The notes: generated by a model not told the origin, from the sequence alone. 47,923 bases of DNA from Paucilactobacillus suebicus DSM 5007 = KCTC 3549 (GCF_001434475.1 NZ_AZGF01000018.1:1-47923); one strand, 5' to 3'. Counted from the stretch's first letter, positions 18,680 through 28,573 are shown. Made by a program: numbers and translations.

Positions 18680-19297
18680 TTAATTATTTTTTCGATTTTT
18701 GATGTAATTTCCCAGTCCAAACGGCACCATTGATTCTGTCCCATTAAATATACGGCTAATATTACTCCGGTGTCGCCAGATAACGACGATTGATAAAACA
18801 CCCGCAATGGCAGCAAGAATCCAGTCATGAATAAGCAGGGCCACGATTGTGGTTAGTGAAATACCAATAATGCTGGCAACACTTGCCATGCTAGATAATA
18901 ATAACGTACCAACGAAAAAGCAACTGGCCATTAAAAACAGTATCGGGCTGTATGCCAGCAATATACCGGCACTCGTGGCGACCGCCTTACCACCATGAAA
19001 ATGATCAAAGATGGAGCATGTATGACCCAGTACTGCAAACAATCCAATGATTAGTGGATTGATACCATTAACATGAAACAGGTAAGGTTGACTGGCGGCT
19101 AGAGTACCCTTTAGGATGTCCATAAATAAAACCGTTGTCCCTGCTGTTTTACCTAACACACGGTACGTGTTGGTTGTACCAATGTTACCGCTGCCTAGCT
19201 GTCGAATATCCTTATGAAAGAATATTTTACTGATCCAAACTCCCGATGGAATTGAACCAAGCAGGTAGGCGATGATGATCATAATTGCTATTTTCAT
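18680..19297 (-). CDS. plsY: Glycerol-3-phosphate acyltransferase PlsY
   Basis: A 205-residue membrane enzyme with about five helices that transfers an acyl group from acyl-phosphate to glycerol-3-phosphate, the first step of phospholipid synthesis. Signature segments are YLLGSIPSGVWISK, QLGSGNIGTTNTYRVLGK and FDHFHGGKAVATSAGILL. RBS AAGGAG precedes the ATG. It uses the acyl-phosphate that the FakA/FakB system can provide, and two FakB-like proteins are in this window. It is divergent from parE, the common plsY/parE arrangement of Firmicutes. Confidence 0.96.
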   Translation of the reverse strand: MKIAIMIIIAYLLGSIPSGVWISKIFFHKDIRQLGSGNIGTTNTYRVLGKTAGTTVLFMDILKGTLAASQPYLFHVNGINPLIIGLFAVLGHTCSIFDHFHGGKAVATSAGILLAYSPILFLMASCFFVGTLLLSSMASVASIIGISLTTIVALLIHDWILAAIAGVLSIVVIWRHRSNISRIFNGTESMVPFGLGNYIKNRKNN

Positions 19298-19376
19298 TGT
19301 CGACTCCTTGAAATTTAATCTTAATCATCATATCATGATTAGTTAAAAATTCAAACTTTTGTTGATTTTAAAGGGG

Positions 19377-19404
19377 TTGCAACTTCTCATTTTTTAGGTA
19401 TGAT
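19377..19404 (+). promoter_or_regulatory. Predicted promoter of parE-parC
   Basis: TTGCAA (19377-19382) and TATGAT (19399-19404) are 16 bases apart. They would give a leader of about 155 bases. The leader contains a small hairpin, GTTGGA (19515-19520) with TCCAAC (19525-19530). A second TATAAT at 19483-19488 lacks a good -35 box. Confidence 0.5.
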
Positions 19405-19566
19405 TGTCTAGTGTTTAGTTAAATATAGATGGCAGAAATCGTTGCTGTTATCAATTTAATAGCCATTTATTAAAATTACGTATATAATATATGGTTGATT
19501 GTTCTATGTAATTAGTTGGAAAAATCCAACCAAACAAAGTTTAATTTGAAGTAAGGGGTTTTTTGA

Positions 19567-21630
19567 GTGGCGAAACAGAAGTCAAATTATGATGATTCAT
19601 CGATCCAGGTACTTGAGGGACTAGAAGCCGTTCGAAAGCGTCCTGGAATGTATATTGGTTCAACAGATACGCGTGGATTACATCATCTAGTATACGAAAT
19701 TGTAGATAATGCGGTTGATGAAGCTTTATCAGGATTTGGTAAGGAGATCAACGTTACTATTGAGGCCGATAATTCGATTACCGTGCAAGACCACGGTCGT
19801 GGAATGCCAGTCGGAATGCATGCCTCAGGTATACCTACTGCGGAAGTCATCATGACAGTATTGCATGCGGGGGGTAAGTTTGGTCAGGAAGATGGATATA
19901 AAACATCTGGTGGACTGCACGGTGTTGGTGCGTCAGTAGTTAATGCACTGTCGGAACGACTAACATTAACGATTGTTCGTGATGGAGTTAAATATCAAGA
20001 AAAGTTTAAAGATGGTGGTCACCCAGTGGGAACACTGGAAAAAGTTGGCAAAACTCGTGAACCTAACGGGACCTGTGTCTGCTTTAAACCAGATCCATCA
20101 ATCTTTACAACGGTTGTTTACAATTACTCAACGTTAGCGGAGCGACTACGCGAATCAGCATTTTTGCTGAAGGGTGTAAAAATCACGCTCAGCGATCGTC
20201 GTGTGGATCAAGAACAAGAAGAAGTCTTTCAGTATGAAGAAGGAATCAAGGAATTTGTTTCTTATCTAAATGAAGATAAGGATGTTCTTGGCGATATTTT
20301 GTATTTTGATGGTTCAAAAGATGCTGTCGAAGTTGAGGTTGCTGCGCAATACAACGATGGTTATTCAGAGAATTTGCTTTCTTTTGTTAATAACGTTAGA
20401 ACACCTGATGGCGGTACTCATGAAGCCGGCATGCGCAATGCATGGACAAAAACATTCAATGACTATGCGCATAAAGTGGGCCTATTAAAGGACAAGGATC
20501 GTAATCTGGAAGGTAGTGATGTTCGTGAAGGACTATCTGCGGTGATTTCAGTTAGAATTCCTGAAAAAATTCTTCAGTTTGAAGGCCAAACAAAGGAAAA
20601 GTTGGGGACACCTGAGGCTCGAAAAATTGTTGATGCAATCGTGAGTGAACAACTGGGCTACTCTCTAATGGAAAATGGCGAATTTGCACAAATGTTAATT
20701 CGCAAGTCCCAGAGAGCTAGAGATGCTCGTGAAGCTGCTAGAAAAGCTCGCGATCAATCACGTAGTGGTAAAAAGAGAAGCAAACAAGAGAGACTCTTGT
20801 CAGGTAAACTAACTCCTGCCCAATCAAAAAACGCTAAGAAAAATGAATTATTCTTGGTTGAGGGTGATTCCGCTGGAGGTTCAGCAAAGCAAGGCCGTGA
20901 TCGCCGATTCCAAGCCATTTTACCTTTACGTGGTAAGGTGTTAAACACTGAAAGAGCCAAGTTAGATGATGTGCTAAAAAACGAAGAGTTAAACACCATG
21001 ATTTACACGATTGGTGCTGGTGCTGGTTCAGAGTTTAACGTTGAGGATTCTAATTATGATAAAGTCATTATCATGACTGATGCTGACGATGACGGCGCTC
21101 ATATTCAGATACTGTTATTAACATTTTTCTATAAGTATATGAGGCCAATGATTGATGCGGGCAAGGTGTACATCGCACTGCCTCCTCTTTATCGACTCCA
21201 AAAAGGTAAAGGCGATAAGACGAAGATTGTATACGCTTGGACTAACGAAGAGCTAGAGAGAGTTGAAAAAACATTTGGTAAGGCCAGTCTTCAGAGATAC
21301 AAGGGTCTTGGTGAAATGAATGCGGATCAATTATGGGAGACCACAATGGATCCTGATACAAGGACGTTAATCCGAATTAGGATTGAAGACGCAGCATTAG
21401 CAGAACGTCGAGTGACAACACTGATGGGTGACAAGGTTGAACCTCGTCGAAAATGGATTGAGAAAAATGTCCAGTTTACGATGGAAGAAGATGACAGTAT
21501 TTTAGATAAACAGGACGCTGCCAATAAACTTGATGATGAAGATAGTGCTAAGCAAGATTCCAAGCAAAAAAAGGAACCGGTTATTAAAACTTGGACAGAT
21601 GATCAAGATCAAATGGATCTATTTAATTAA
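19567..21630 (+). CDS. parE: DNA topoisomerase IV subunit B
   Basis: A 687-residue ATPase subunit of topoisomerase IV, which unlinks daughter chromosomes. The GHKL ATPase part shows EIVDNAVDEALSG, DHGRGMPVG and GGLHGVGASVVNALS. The toprim part shows LFLVEGDSAGGSAKQGRDR and the metal-binding DADDDGAHI. The PLRGKVLNTERAKLDDVLKNEE block and the acidic C-terminal tail favour ParE over GyrB, as do plsY upstream and parC 20 bases downstream. GTG 19567 is preceded by AAGGGG at 19553-19558. Confidence 0.96.
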   Translation: MAKQKSNYDDSSIQVLEGLEAVRKRPGMYIGSTDTRGLHHLVYEIVDNAVDEALSGFGKEINVTIEADNSITVQDHGRGMPVGMHASGIPTAEVIMTVLHAGGKFGQEDGYKTSGGLHGVGASVVNALSERLTLTIVRDGVKYQEKFKDGGHPVGTLEKVGKTREPNGTCVCFKPDPSIFTTVVYNYSTLAERLRESAFLLKGVKITLSDRRVDQEQEEVFQYEEGIKEFVSYLNEDKDVLGDILYFDGSKDAVEVEVAAQYNDGYSENLLSFVNNVRTPDGGTHEAGMRNAWTKTFNDYAHKVGLLKDKDRNLEGSDVREGLSAVISVRIPEKILQFEGQTKEKLGTPEARKIVDAIVSEQLGYSLMENGEFAQMLIRKSQRARDAREAARKARDQSRSGKKRSKQERLLSGKLTPAQSKNAKKNELFLVEGDSAGGSAKQGRDRRFQAILPLRGKVLNTERAKLDDVLKNEELNTMIYTIGAGAGSEFNVEDSNYDKVIIMTDADDDGAHIQILLLTFFYKYMRPMIDAGKVYIALPPLYRLQKGKGDKTKIVYAWTNEELERVEKTFGKASLQRYKGLGEMNADQLWETTMDPDTRTLIRIRIEDAALAERRVTTLMGDKVEPRRKWIEKNVQFTMEEDDSILDKQDAANKLDDEDSAKQDSKQKKEPVIKTWTDDQDQMDLFN

Positions 21631-21650
21631 GAAGCGGGAGAGCGATAGCG

Positions 21651-24101
21651 TTGGCGAATGAATCAAAAATTCAAGAATTAACACTAGAAGACGTAATGGG
21701 CGATCGATTTGGACGCTATTCTAAATCGATTATCCAGGAGCGTGCACTTCCTGACGTTCGTGATGGATTGAAGCCGGTACAGCGCCGGATTTTATTTGCC
21801 ATGAATAAGGATGGAAATACTTATGATAAAGGCTTTCGTAAGTCAGCTAAATCAGTTGGTAATGTCATGGGTAATTTTCATCCCCATGGTGATAGTTCAA
21901 TTTACGAAGCACTTGTGAGAATGAGTCAGGACTGGAAATTAAGAGCACCATTGGTCGAAATGCACGGTAATAATGGATCAATGGATGGTGATCCGCCTGC
22001 AGCTATGCGATACACGGAGGCTCGGCTAAGTAAGATTGCTGGGTTAATGCTTCAAGATATTGATAAAAAAACCGTAGAAATGGTGCTTAACTTTGATGAT
22101 ACGGAATATGAACCTACCGTCCTACCAGCTAAAATTCCCAACCTGCTTGTGAATGGGGCAACCGGTATATCGGCAGGTTATGCGACTGACATTCCGCCAC
22201 ATAATTTATCCGAAGTGATCGATGGATTAACGTACTTGATTGATCATCGTGATGCAACGCTTGAAAAACTGATGGAATTTGTTCCTGCGCCAGATTTTCC
22301 AACCGGCGGAATTATTCAAGGTGCTGCCGGAATCAAGAAGGCTTATGAAACTGGTCGTGGCAGAATTGTTGTGCGAGCAAAAACATCGATTGAGACCCTT
22401 AAAGGCGGCAAATCACAGATTAATGTTTCTGAAATACCGTATGAAGTTAACAAAGCACAGCTTGTTAAACGAATTGATGAATTGCGAATTATGAAGAAGG
22501 TTGAAGGCATCGCGGAAGTTCGTGATGAAACCGATCGGAATGGTCTCTCAATTGCAATTGAATTGAAGCGAGAAGCCAATGCACAAGGTATTTTGAATTA
22601 TCTGTTTAAAAATACTGATTTACAAATTAACTATAATTTCAACATGGTAGCAATAGATCATAAACGACCGGAACGAATCGGGTTAAAGCGGTTCATGGAA
22701 GCGTATCTGGACTTTCAAAAGGAAATTGTTACAAAAAGAACACAGTTCGATCTTCAAAAAGCACAAGATCGTTTGCACATCGTTGCTGGGCTCATTAAGG
22801 CCTTGTCAATTCTTGACCAAGTAATTGCAACAATTCGAGCCAGCAAAAATCGCAAGGATGCAAAGCAAAATTTAGTTGATCAATATGAGTTTTCGCCGGA
22901 ACAAGCTGAAGCAATTGTAACTTTGCAACTGTATCGTTTGACGAACACAGATGTTACGGAACTTGAGAGCGAACAGGCAAAGCTTGAAAAAGATATTGCT
23001 CGTTTTAAAGGAATTTTAGGCAGTGACCGCAAACTTGCCAATGTAATAAAAAAAGAAATGTTACAAGTGAAAAAGGAGTTCGGCGATCCTCGCAGAACGA
23101 CGGTTGAAGATGAAGTGCAAGAATTAAAAATTGATACTGAAGTACTGGTTCCTGATGAAGATGTTGTCGTCTTAGTTTCTCACGATGGTTACATCAAACG
23201 TAGTAGTACTCGCTCTTACAGTGCATCTGATACTGATGATAATGGGTTGAAAGAGGATGACTATCCAATTTTCTTGGATAAGTCTAATACTCTGGCACAC
23301 CTTTTCTTGTTTACTAACAAGGGCCATTTAATTTATCGGCCAGTGTATGAGTTGACTGATTCACGCTGGAAAGATACCGGAGAACATATTTCACAAACAA
23401 TTGGATTAGACTCTGACGAACAAATTATTAAGGCGATGTCGTTCGATAACTTAAAGTCGGCTGGAACATTTTTAATGGCGACAAATGACGGTTACATTAA
23501 GCAGACAGCTTTCAAAGATTATTTGCCAGGTAGAAATTATAAGAAACATCCGAGTGTTTATATTAAGTTAAAGACTGACGAATCATTTGTAACAAATATT
23601 ATGTATTATGAACCGCAGAGTAAGGATGAAACGGTTCTACTAATGAGTCATAATGGTCTAGCGCTTAGGTTTGATCTTGCTGAGGTGCCCGTTAACGGTG
23701 CCAGAACTGCTGGAGTTAAATCAATGGATCTACGGGGCAATGATCAAGTTGTGGACTTAATGCTATGCACAAGTGATGATAATATTGCTTTAATTACTAC
23801 TCGCGGTGCGTACAAAGAGATGAAAGCTGAGGAAGTACCAGTAACATCACGTGCTCGCAAGGGAGTTCTGATTCTTCGAGAATTGAAATCAAATCCACAT
23901 CGTGTGAGTGACTTTATTACGTACCCATCGTCATTTGAAGGGGCCTTAGAAATTATTACAGACAGGCCGATTGTGCAGGATATCTTAACGACTGATCATC
24001 CACTAGGGTCGCGGTACTCTAATGGTTCATTTGTGATTGATACTGAAACAGTAGGTAACCCTGTTATGCTTCGCCAAAAGCTACTTCAGTTAGTTGTCTG
24101 A
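21651..24101 (+). CDS. parC: DNA topoisomerase IV subunit A
   Basis: An 816-residue DNA-cleaving subunit of topoisomerase IV. The catalytic Tyr is residue 121 in AAMRYTEARLSKIA. The quinolone-resistance region is visible as FHPHGDSSIYEALVRMSQDWK. The tower and coiled-coil part (about 330-480) is followed by a C-terminal beta-pinwheel with blades such as VVLVSHDGYIKRSS, LATNDGYIKQTAF-type and IALITTRGAYKEMKAEEVP. The start is TTG 21651 with GGGAG at 21636-21640; no in-frame ATG is near. It forms an operon with parE. Confidence 0.96.
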   Translation: MANESKIQELTLEDVMGDRFGRYSKSIIQERALPDVRDGLKPVQRRILFAMNKDGNTYDKGFRKSAKSVGNVMGNFHPHGDSSIYEALVRMSQDWKLRAPLVEMHGNNGSMDGDPPAAMRYTEARLSKIAGLMLQDIDKKTVEMVLNFDDTEYEPTVLPAKIPNLLVNGATGISAGYATDIPPHNLSEVIDGLTYLIDHRDATLEKLMEFVPAPDFPTGGIIQGAAGIKKAYETGRGRIVVRAKTSIETLKGGKSQINVSEIPYEVNKAQLVKRIDELRIMKKVEGIAEVRDETDRNGLSIAIELKREANAQGILNYLFKNTDLQINYNFNMVAIDHKRPERIGLKRFMEAYLDFQKEIVTKRTQFDLQKAQDRLHIVAGLIKALSILDQVIATIRASKNRKDAKQNLVDQYEFSPEQAEAIVTLQLYRLTNTDVTELESEQAKLEKDIARFKGILGSDRKLANVIKKEMLQVKKEFGDPRRTTVEDEVQELKIDTEVLVPDEDVVVLVSHDGYIKRSSTRSYSASDTDDNGLKEDDYPIFLDKSNTLAHLFLFTNKGHLIYRPVYELTDSRWKDTGEHISQTIGLDSDEQIIKAMSFDNLKSAGTFLMATNDGYIKQTAFKDYLPGRNYKKHPSVYIKLKTDESFVTNIMYYEPQSKDETVLLMSHNGLALRFDLAEVPVNGARTAGVKSMDLRGNDQVVDLMLCTSDDNIALITTRGAYKEMKAEEVPVTSRARKGVLILRELKSNPHRVSDFITYPSSFEGALEIITDRPIVQDILTTDHPLGSRYSNGSFVIDTETVGNPVMLRQKLLQLVV

Positions 24102-24226
24102 TGTTCCTTTAGAAATTTTTAATGATTAAATCAAATAAATTATACAATTTCATCAATTTTGCTTTGGTTATATGTAGTAAACTGATTAAGTTGATTAATT
24201 TTCGCTTATCAGAATGTGCTGATTCT

Positions 24227-24255
24227 TTGTAAATTAATCTTGCATCATTTATAAT
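24227..24255 (+). promoter_or_regulatory. Predicted sigma-A promoter of the LysR gene
   Basis: TTGTAA (24227-24232) and a perfect TATAAT (24250-24255) lie 17 bases apart, about 58 bases before the start codon. The rest of the 24102-24312 gap is AT-rich, and I see no clear terminator for parC there. Confidence 0.7.
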
Positions 24256-24312
24256 ACGTCTATGATAAAACAATTATAGATAATATAAGAACTTGAAAGG
24301 ACAGTAAACTGC

Positions 24313-25290
24313 ATGAAAACAAAACAAGAAAGTATTTTCTCATCCAAAACATTGACCTACTTCCTTCAATTAACGGAGACGATGAACTACACGCAGGCTG
24401 CTCAGATCCTCGGTATCACCCAGCCAGCGTTGACTCAACAAATTAAAAAATTAGAGAGAGTCGTCGGTGCACCACTGTTTTATTCTGTTGGTAAAAAGCT
24501 AAAGTTGTCCGATGCAGGCTATACAATGCTTAAGACTACTCATAATATTTATGACTTGTTGAATGAAGCAACCGATGAAATTCAACAAGCAACAAGTGCC
24601 AATCATGGTGAAATTCACTTGGGTATTTTGGCATCAATTGAAACTCAAGTGCTTGAAGCGTTCGCAATTGAATATTATAAGAAAAATCCTGAAATTCATT
24701 TAACGTTCCATATGTTGACTAGAAAAGAAATTTGGGATGGACTTGAAAACAATCAAATTGATTTAGCTATCATGTACTTACCAGATGACAGTATTAAGAA
24801 TTGGAAGCCTTATGATTCTAAAAAGATTATGAGTGAAGACTTACTGTTTATCCATAATGATGAAGAACTTCGCGGTAAGAATAAGATCAAACTTAAGAAG
24901 ACTTTGGATCATCCATGGGTTATGTATCCAGTTGATTATTACCTAGATCAGATGGTTAAGGAAGCTTATAAGAACCAATTAGTGGATCAACCAGATATCG
25001 TTGCACGATTTACACAACCTGGTCAGATTTATCGATTTATGAAAAATACAGATTCATATACTGCATTACCAAAAAGTTATGTCCGTTCACGTTTCGATCG
25101 TGATACAATTATGACAGCTACTTTTGAACCCCAAATCAAGTTTAATTTGTCATTTGTATATAGAACTGCCAAAGATCAAATTCCGCGGATTGCTCAGTTC
25201 TTAGACCAATTTGACAAATTCCTAGAGGAACGGGACTATTTCGAACGCCTTGATGATATCGTTGAGAGTCAGCAGAAATTACAAAAGTAA
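24313..25290 (+). CDS. LysR family transcriptional regulator
   Basis: A 325-residue regulator. The N-terminal winged helix-turn-helix covers about residues 12-70 (FLQLTETMNYTQAAQILGITQPALTQQIKKLERVVG). A substrate-binding-like effector domain begins at about residue 98 (GEIHLGILASIETQVLEAF). The C-terminal tail (residues 295-325) is charged and helical. The RBS is weak (GAAAGGA). Its own promoter and its position 34 bases before ppaC suggest that it may be co-transcribed with the pyrophosphatase gene. The effector and target genes cannot be told from sequence. Confidence 0.9.
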   Translation: MKTKQESIFSSKTLTYFLQLTETMNYTQAAQILGITQPALTQQIKKLERVVGAPLFYSVGKKLKLSDAGYTMLKTTHNIYDLLNEATDEIQQATSANHGEIHLGILASIETQVLEAFAIEYYKKNPEIHLTFHMLTRKEIWDGLENNQIDLAIMYLPDDSIKNWKPYDSKKIMSEDLLFIHNDEELRGKNKIKLKKTLDHPWVMYPVDYYLDQMVKEAYKNQLVDQPDIVARFTQPGQIYRFMKNTDSYTALPKSYVRSRFDRDTIMTATFEPQIKFNLSFVYRTAKDQIPRIAQFLDQFDKFLEERDYFERLDDIVESQQKLQK

Positions 25291-25324
25291 GGTTACGATA
25301 ATTTTGTAGGAGGGGACTTTCCCA

Positions 25325-26257
25325 ATGAGTAAAGAATTAATTTTTGGTCACCAGAATCCAGATACGGATGCGATTGTTGCAGCAAAGGCATTTTCATATC
25401 TGCAAAATAAATTAGGTTATGATACTGAGGCAGTTGCACTTGGAGAACCTAACGCCGAAACAGAATATGTATTAGCACATTTTGATGAACCAGCACCACG
25501 TGTTATTAAAACGGCAGGTAACGAAGTTGAATCTGTTATGCTAGTAGACCACAACGAACCACAGCAAAGTGTTAGTGATTTAAGTGATTTGACAGTGACA
25601 CACGTTATTGATCATCATCGAATTGCTAATTTTAATACTGCACAACCTCTGTGGTATACTGCGCGTCCTGTTGGTTGTACGAGCACAATCATTACACAGC
25701 TTTTCGACCAAAATAACATTGAGATTCCAGCTAAACTAGCCGGATTGATGTTATCTGCGATTATTTCTGATACTTTACTCTTGAAGTCACCAACTACGAC
25801 ACCGGAAGATGAGACCGTTGTTAAAGAACTTGCTAAAATCGCCGGGGTTGACTACGAATCGTATGGCTTAGATATGTTAAAAGCAGGTACTGATTTAGAT
25901 AGTAAATCTGACCTGGAACTTGTTGATGGCGATGCTAAGTCATTTGAATTGGGTGGCAAGCAGGTTCGTGTTGGCCAAGTTAACACTGTTGACCTAGCTG
26001 ATGTTTTTTCACGTCAGTCTGGTTTAGAAGACGTGATGAAGTCTGAAAGTGAAGCTAAGGGCTATGACATCTTTTTACTGTTAGCTACTAACATTTTGGA
26101 TAGCAATTCGGAATTGTTGGTTGTTGGCGAACCAAAGGATAAGGTTGAGCAAGCCTTTGGCAAGAAATTGAATGATGATAACAGAATGCTTCTTCCTGGT
26201 GTTGTTTCACGTAAGAAGCAAGTTGTTCCTCCATTAACGGATGCTTTTGAAGGATAA
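25325..26257 (+). CDS. ppaC: Manganese-dependent inorganic pyrophosphatase
   Basis: A 310-residue family II (DHH) pyrophosphatase that hydrolyses pyrophosphate from biosynthetic reactions. Metal-binding motifs are [25 protein letters not shown] and the DHH motif [10 protein letters not shown]. The DHHA2 C-terminal domain ends in [17 protein letters not shown], with the RKKQ substrate-binding motif. AGGAGGGG precedes the ATG. This Mn-dependent class is usual in lactobacilli. Confidence 0.97.
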   Translation: MSKELIFGHQNPDTDAIVAAKAFSYLQNKLGYDTEAVALGEPNAETEYVLAHFDEPAPRVIKTAGNEVESVMLVDHNEPQQSVSDLSDLTVTHVIDHHRIANFNTAQPLWYTARPVGCTSTIITQLFDQNNIEIPAKLAGLMLSAIISDTLLLKSPTTTPEDETVVKELAKIAGVDYESYGLDMLKAGTDLDSKSDLELVDGDAKSFELGGKQVRVGQVNTVDLADVFSRQSGLEDVMKSESEAKGYDIFLLLATNILDSNSELLVVGEPKDKVEQAFGKKLNDDNRMLLPGVVSRKKQVVPPLTDAFEG

Positions 26258-26277
26258 TATTTAATGAAATTGAATTT

Positions 26278-26312
26278 AACAGTTTGGTTGAAAAACCAGG
26301 CTGTTATTTTAA
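26278..26312 (+). terminator. Hairpin between ppaC and msrA
   Basis: AACAGTTTGGTT pairs, with an internal mismatch, with AACCAGGCTGTT, around a GAAA loop. It is followed by ATTTTAATAATTTT. It is probably the ppaC terminator and lies just before the msrA RBS. Confidence 0.6.
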
Positions 26313-26337
26313 TAATTTTAGAAAGAAAGTGAATAAA

Positions 26338-26856
26338 ATGGCAACTGATACAGCAATTTTTGCCGGTGGCTGCTTTTGGTGCATGGTAAAGCCTTTTGAC
26401 ACTCAGCCTGGGATAGTTAGTGTTAGGTCTGGGTATACCGGAGGACATACTGTTAATCCGACTTACGAAGAGGTTAGTAGCCATACAACTGGCCATACGG
26501 AAGCAGTAAAAATTACATTTGATCCAGAAACTATTAGCTATGCTGATTTAGTAGAGATTTATTGGCATCAAACAGACCCCACAGATGCAATGGGGCAGTT
26601 TCAGGACCGTGGTGATAACTATCGGCCGGTTATATTTGTAAATAGTGATCAGCAAAGACAAATTGCCGAAAAATCTAGACAAAAATTAACTGATAGTGGC
26701 ATGTTTGACGAACCGATTGTTACGAAAATTGAAGATGTCAAACCGTTTTATGAAGCTGAAGAATATCATCAAGATTTTTATCGAAAAGATCCTGAGAGAG
26801 ATGCAATGGAAGAAAATGGCGGTCGTCGTCAATTTATTGAGAAACATTGGCAATAA
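26338..26856 (+). CDS. msrA: Peptide methionine sulfoxide reductase MsrA
   Basis: A 172-residue enzyme that reduces the S-epimer of methionine sulfoxide, repairing oxidised proteins. The N-terminus has the catalytic [13 protein letters not shown] with the nucleophile Cys. Next come [29 protein letters not shown] and [23 protein letters not shown]. These cover the sulfoxide pocket and the conserved Asp/Tyr residues. I chose ATG 26338, which matches the family N-terminus; the longer frame from 26284 would run through the hairpin. It is flanked by terminators, so it is a single-gene unit. Confidence 0.95.
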   Translation: MATDTAIFAGGCFWCMVKPFDTQPGIVSVRSGYTGGHTVNPTYEEVSSHTTGHTEAVKITFDPETISYADLVEIYWHQTDPTDAMGQFQDRGDNYRPVIFVNSDQQRQIAEKSRQKLTDSGMFDEPIVTKIEDVKPFYEAEEYHQDFYRKDPERDAMEENGGRRQFIEKHWQ

Positions 26857-26890
26857 ACTTAGTTATTAAATTTATAGCAAGTTAAATTAT

Positions 26891-26928
26891 AAAATGGGAA
26901 GCTGTAAACACGGCTTCCCATTTTTTAT
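26891..26928 (+). terminator. Terminator of msrA
   Basis: AAAATGGGAAGC (26891-26902) pairs with GCTTCCCATTTT (26913-26924) around a 10-base loop, and more T follow. Confidence 0.92.
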
Positions 26929-27444
26929 AGAGTAGTGGGAGAGGGGGATAACGTTCACCCGTTCCCTGTCGTTCATATAATTATGAGGTTGTATCATATT
27001 TCATCGTAATGCATCCAAGGTAAAACTGGCTACTATTTATCTAGCTAATGTGTCATTAGCTGGCTAACCACGATTTAGGCAACGGATAAATCTATATTCG
27101 ATGCGGTTAAGTAGCGTCAGTGTAATTCTAGTGATCAATTTTCATCAGCAATTCTATCTACAACTCAATTAGGTCATAATTTTTTTATCAATTACAGATT
27201 GTTGCTTAACATTAATGTAATTGGTGGTTATTAATGATTAAATCATATGTAGAAAATTCAGAAATTGATTTAATTATTTACTGCAAGATACTAATAACAG
27301 TTGATGACATTTTTATAGGTACTAAATAATGAATTTGGACAACTGATGAAGCTTATATTTCACAAAAAGGGCTTGCATTATGTTGTCATTAATATTATAG
27401 TTTTATTGAATACTAAGCATAAAATTAACGGGGGAAGTGTTTTT
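26929..27444. other. 516-bp gene-free region before the XerS-like gene
   Basis: I find no supported gene here. It contains a small perfect hairpin, AGCTAATG (27043-27050) with CATTAGCT (27054-27061). It also holds an 8-bp inverted repeat CAATTACA (27189-27196) with TGTAATTG (27216-27223) around a 19-base spacer, and the palindrome ACATTAATGT (27209-27218). The xerS promoter is at its right end. I see no difSL-type site. Confidence 0.6.
27373..27401 (+). promoter_or_regulatory. Predicted promoter of the XerS-like gene
   Basis: TTGCAT (27373-27378) and TATAGT (27396-27401) lie 17 bases apart, about 38 bases before the chosen start codon. Confidence 0.6.
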
Positions 27445-28500
27445 TTGCAAAAACATGAGAATCAGCGCTACAACCATTTAATTGAGCAAGAAATAAAAAA
27501 ATTACCTTACTACGTTCGCGAATATCAAATTTCATCTCGAAGATCTATCGTTACCTTGTATCAATATTTAACTGAGTATCGTAGGTTCTTTGACTGGCTG
27601 AGACACAATGATTTTAGTCAGGCAACCAATAATACTGAAATTGAATTAAGTGTACTTGAAAAATTGCGTCAAAATGACATTATGTTATATCTAGACTTTA
27701 TGCGTAATCAAAACCCTAATAAACCTTTGTCAAATGGTACCATGAATCGCACCATTAACGCTCTTAAATCGCTCTATAAGTACTTGACTGTTACCTCTGA
27801 TAATAATAATGGCGAACCTTATTTTTACCGCAATGTAATGAACAAAATTGAAACTTACAACACTTCCGAAACATTGAATTATCGAGCTCATAAAATGCAA
27901 AGCCAATTGCTACCCGGCCAAAAACAACATGATTTTCTCGATTTTATTGATTCAGAATACTTAAATACTATTGATCCACGTGCTAAAACTCAATTTAAAA
28001 ATAATAAACCGCGTGACTTGGCCATCATTGCCCTAATTTTAGCAACCGGTGTTCGTGTGTCCGAGTGTGCTGATGTTGATTTAGCGGACTTGAACCTTTC
28101 TGAACAGATCTTAAATGTTGTTCGTAAAGGTGGCGCTCAGGATACGGTACCAATTGCGGATTTTGCTGTTAAGTACCTAACTGATTACCTAGCTACAAGA
28201 AGCAATACCTATCAGCCAGATAAGATGCAACATGCGTTATTTTTAACCATCTATCATGGTGCCACCAAACGTATCAGCGTTAACGCAATTGAAAAAATGG
28301 TGAAGAAATATTCGACTGCTTTCGGCAGACCGTTACATCCACACTCATTGCGACATAATTTGGCTTCTAGTATTTATCAAAAAAGTGGCGGTGATATCGA
28401 ATTGGTCAGTCAGCAATTGGGACAGAAAGGCACTAGTGCTACGTCTCTTTATACACATTTAAGTTTGGAAGAACAACGAAAGGCGTTAAAAGATCTGTAG
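27445..28500 (+). CDS. xerS: XerS-like tyrosine recombinase
   Basis: A 351-residue recombinase that resembles XerS, the single Xer protein of streptococci and lactococci, in length and in several blocks: the N-terminal KKLPYYVREYQ, GEPYFYRNVM, KPRDLAIIALILATGVRVSE and VVRKGGAQDTV. Catalytic residues are Arg204, Lys228, His300, Arg303 and Tyr336. The usual LGH motif is LGQ (Gln327), an unusual change at the His/Trp position. I chose TTG 27445 because GGGGGAA (27430-27436) lies eight bases upstream and the length then fits XerS. A dif site lies 1.04 kb downstream. It could instead be called a general integrase, but no mobile-element genes accompany it. Confidence 0.85.
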   Translation: MQKHENQRYNHLIEQEIKKLPYYVREYQISSRRSIVTLYQYLTEYRRFFDWLRHNDFSQATNNTEIELSVLEKLRQNDIMLYLDFMRNQNPNKPLSNGTMNRTINALKSLYKYLTVTSDNNNGEPYFYRNVMNKIETYNTSETLNYRAHKMQSQLLPGQKQHDFLDFIDSEYLNTIDPRAKTQFKNNKPRDLAIIALILATGVRVSECADVDLADLNLSEQILNVVRKGGAQDTVPIADFAVKYLTDYLATRSNTYQPDKMQHALFLTIYHGATKRISVNAIEKMVKKYSTAFGRPLHPHSLRHNLASSIYQKSGGDIELVSQQLGQKGTSATSLYTHLSLEEQRKALKDL

Positions 28501-28573
28501 TCTAATTATGTTAGTTGTCAGTAATATTGGAAAAAGATAAATGCCCTGGTTGGTGTGGTGTCTTAAAATAATG

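Noticed and set aside
26062-26496. A 144-codon minus-strand frame
   Set aside because: It is antisense to the 3' end of ppaC and the 5' end of msrA and crosses a hairpin between them.
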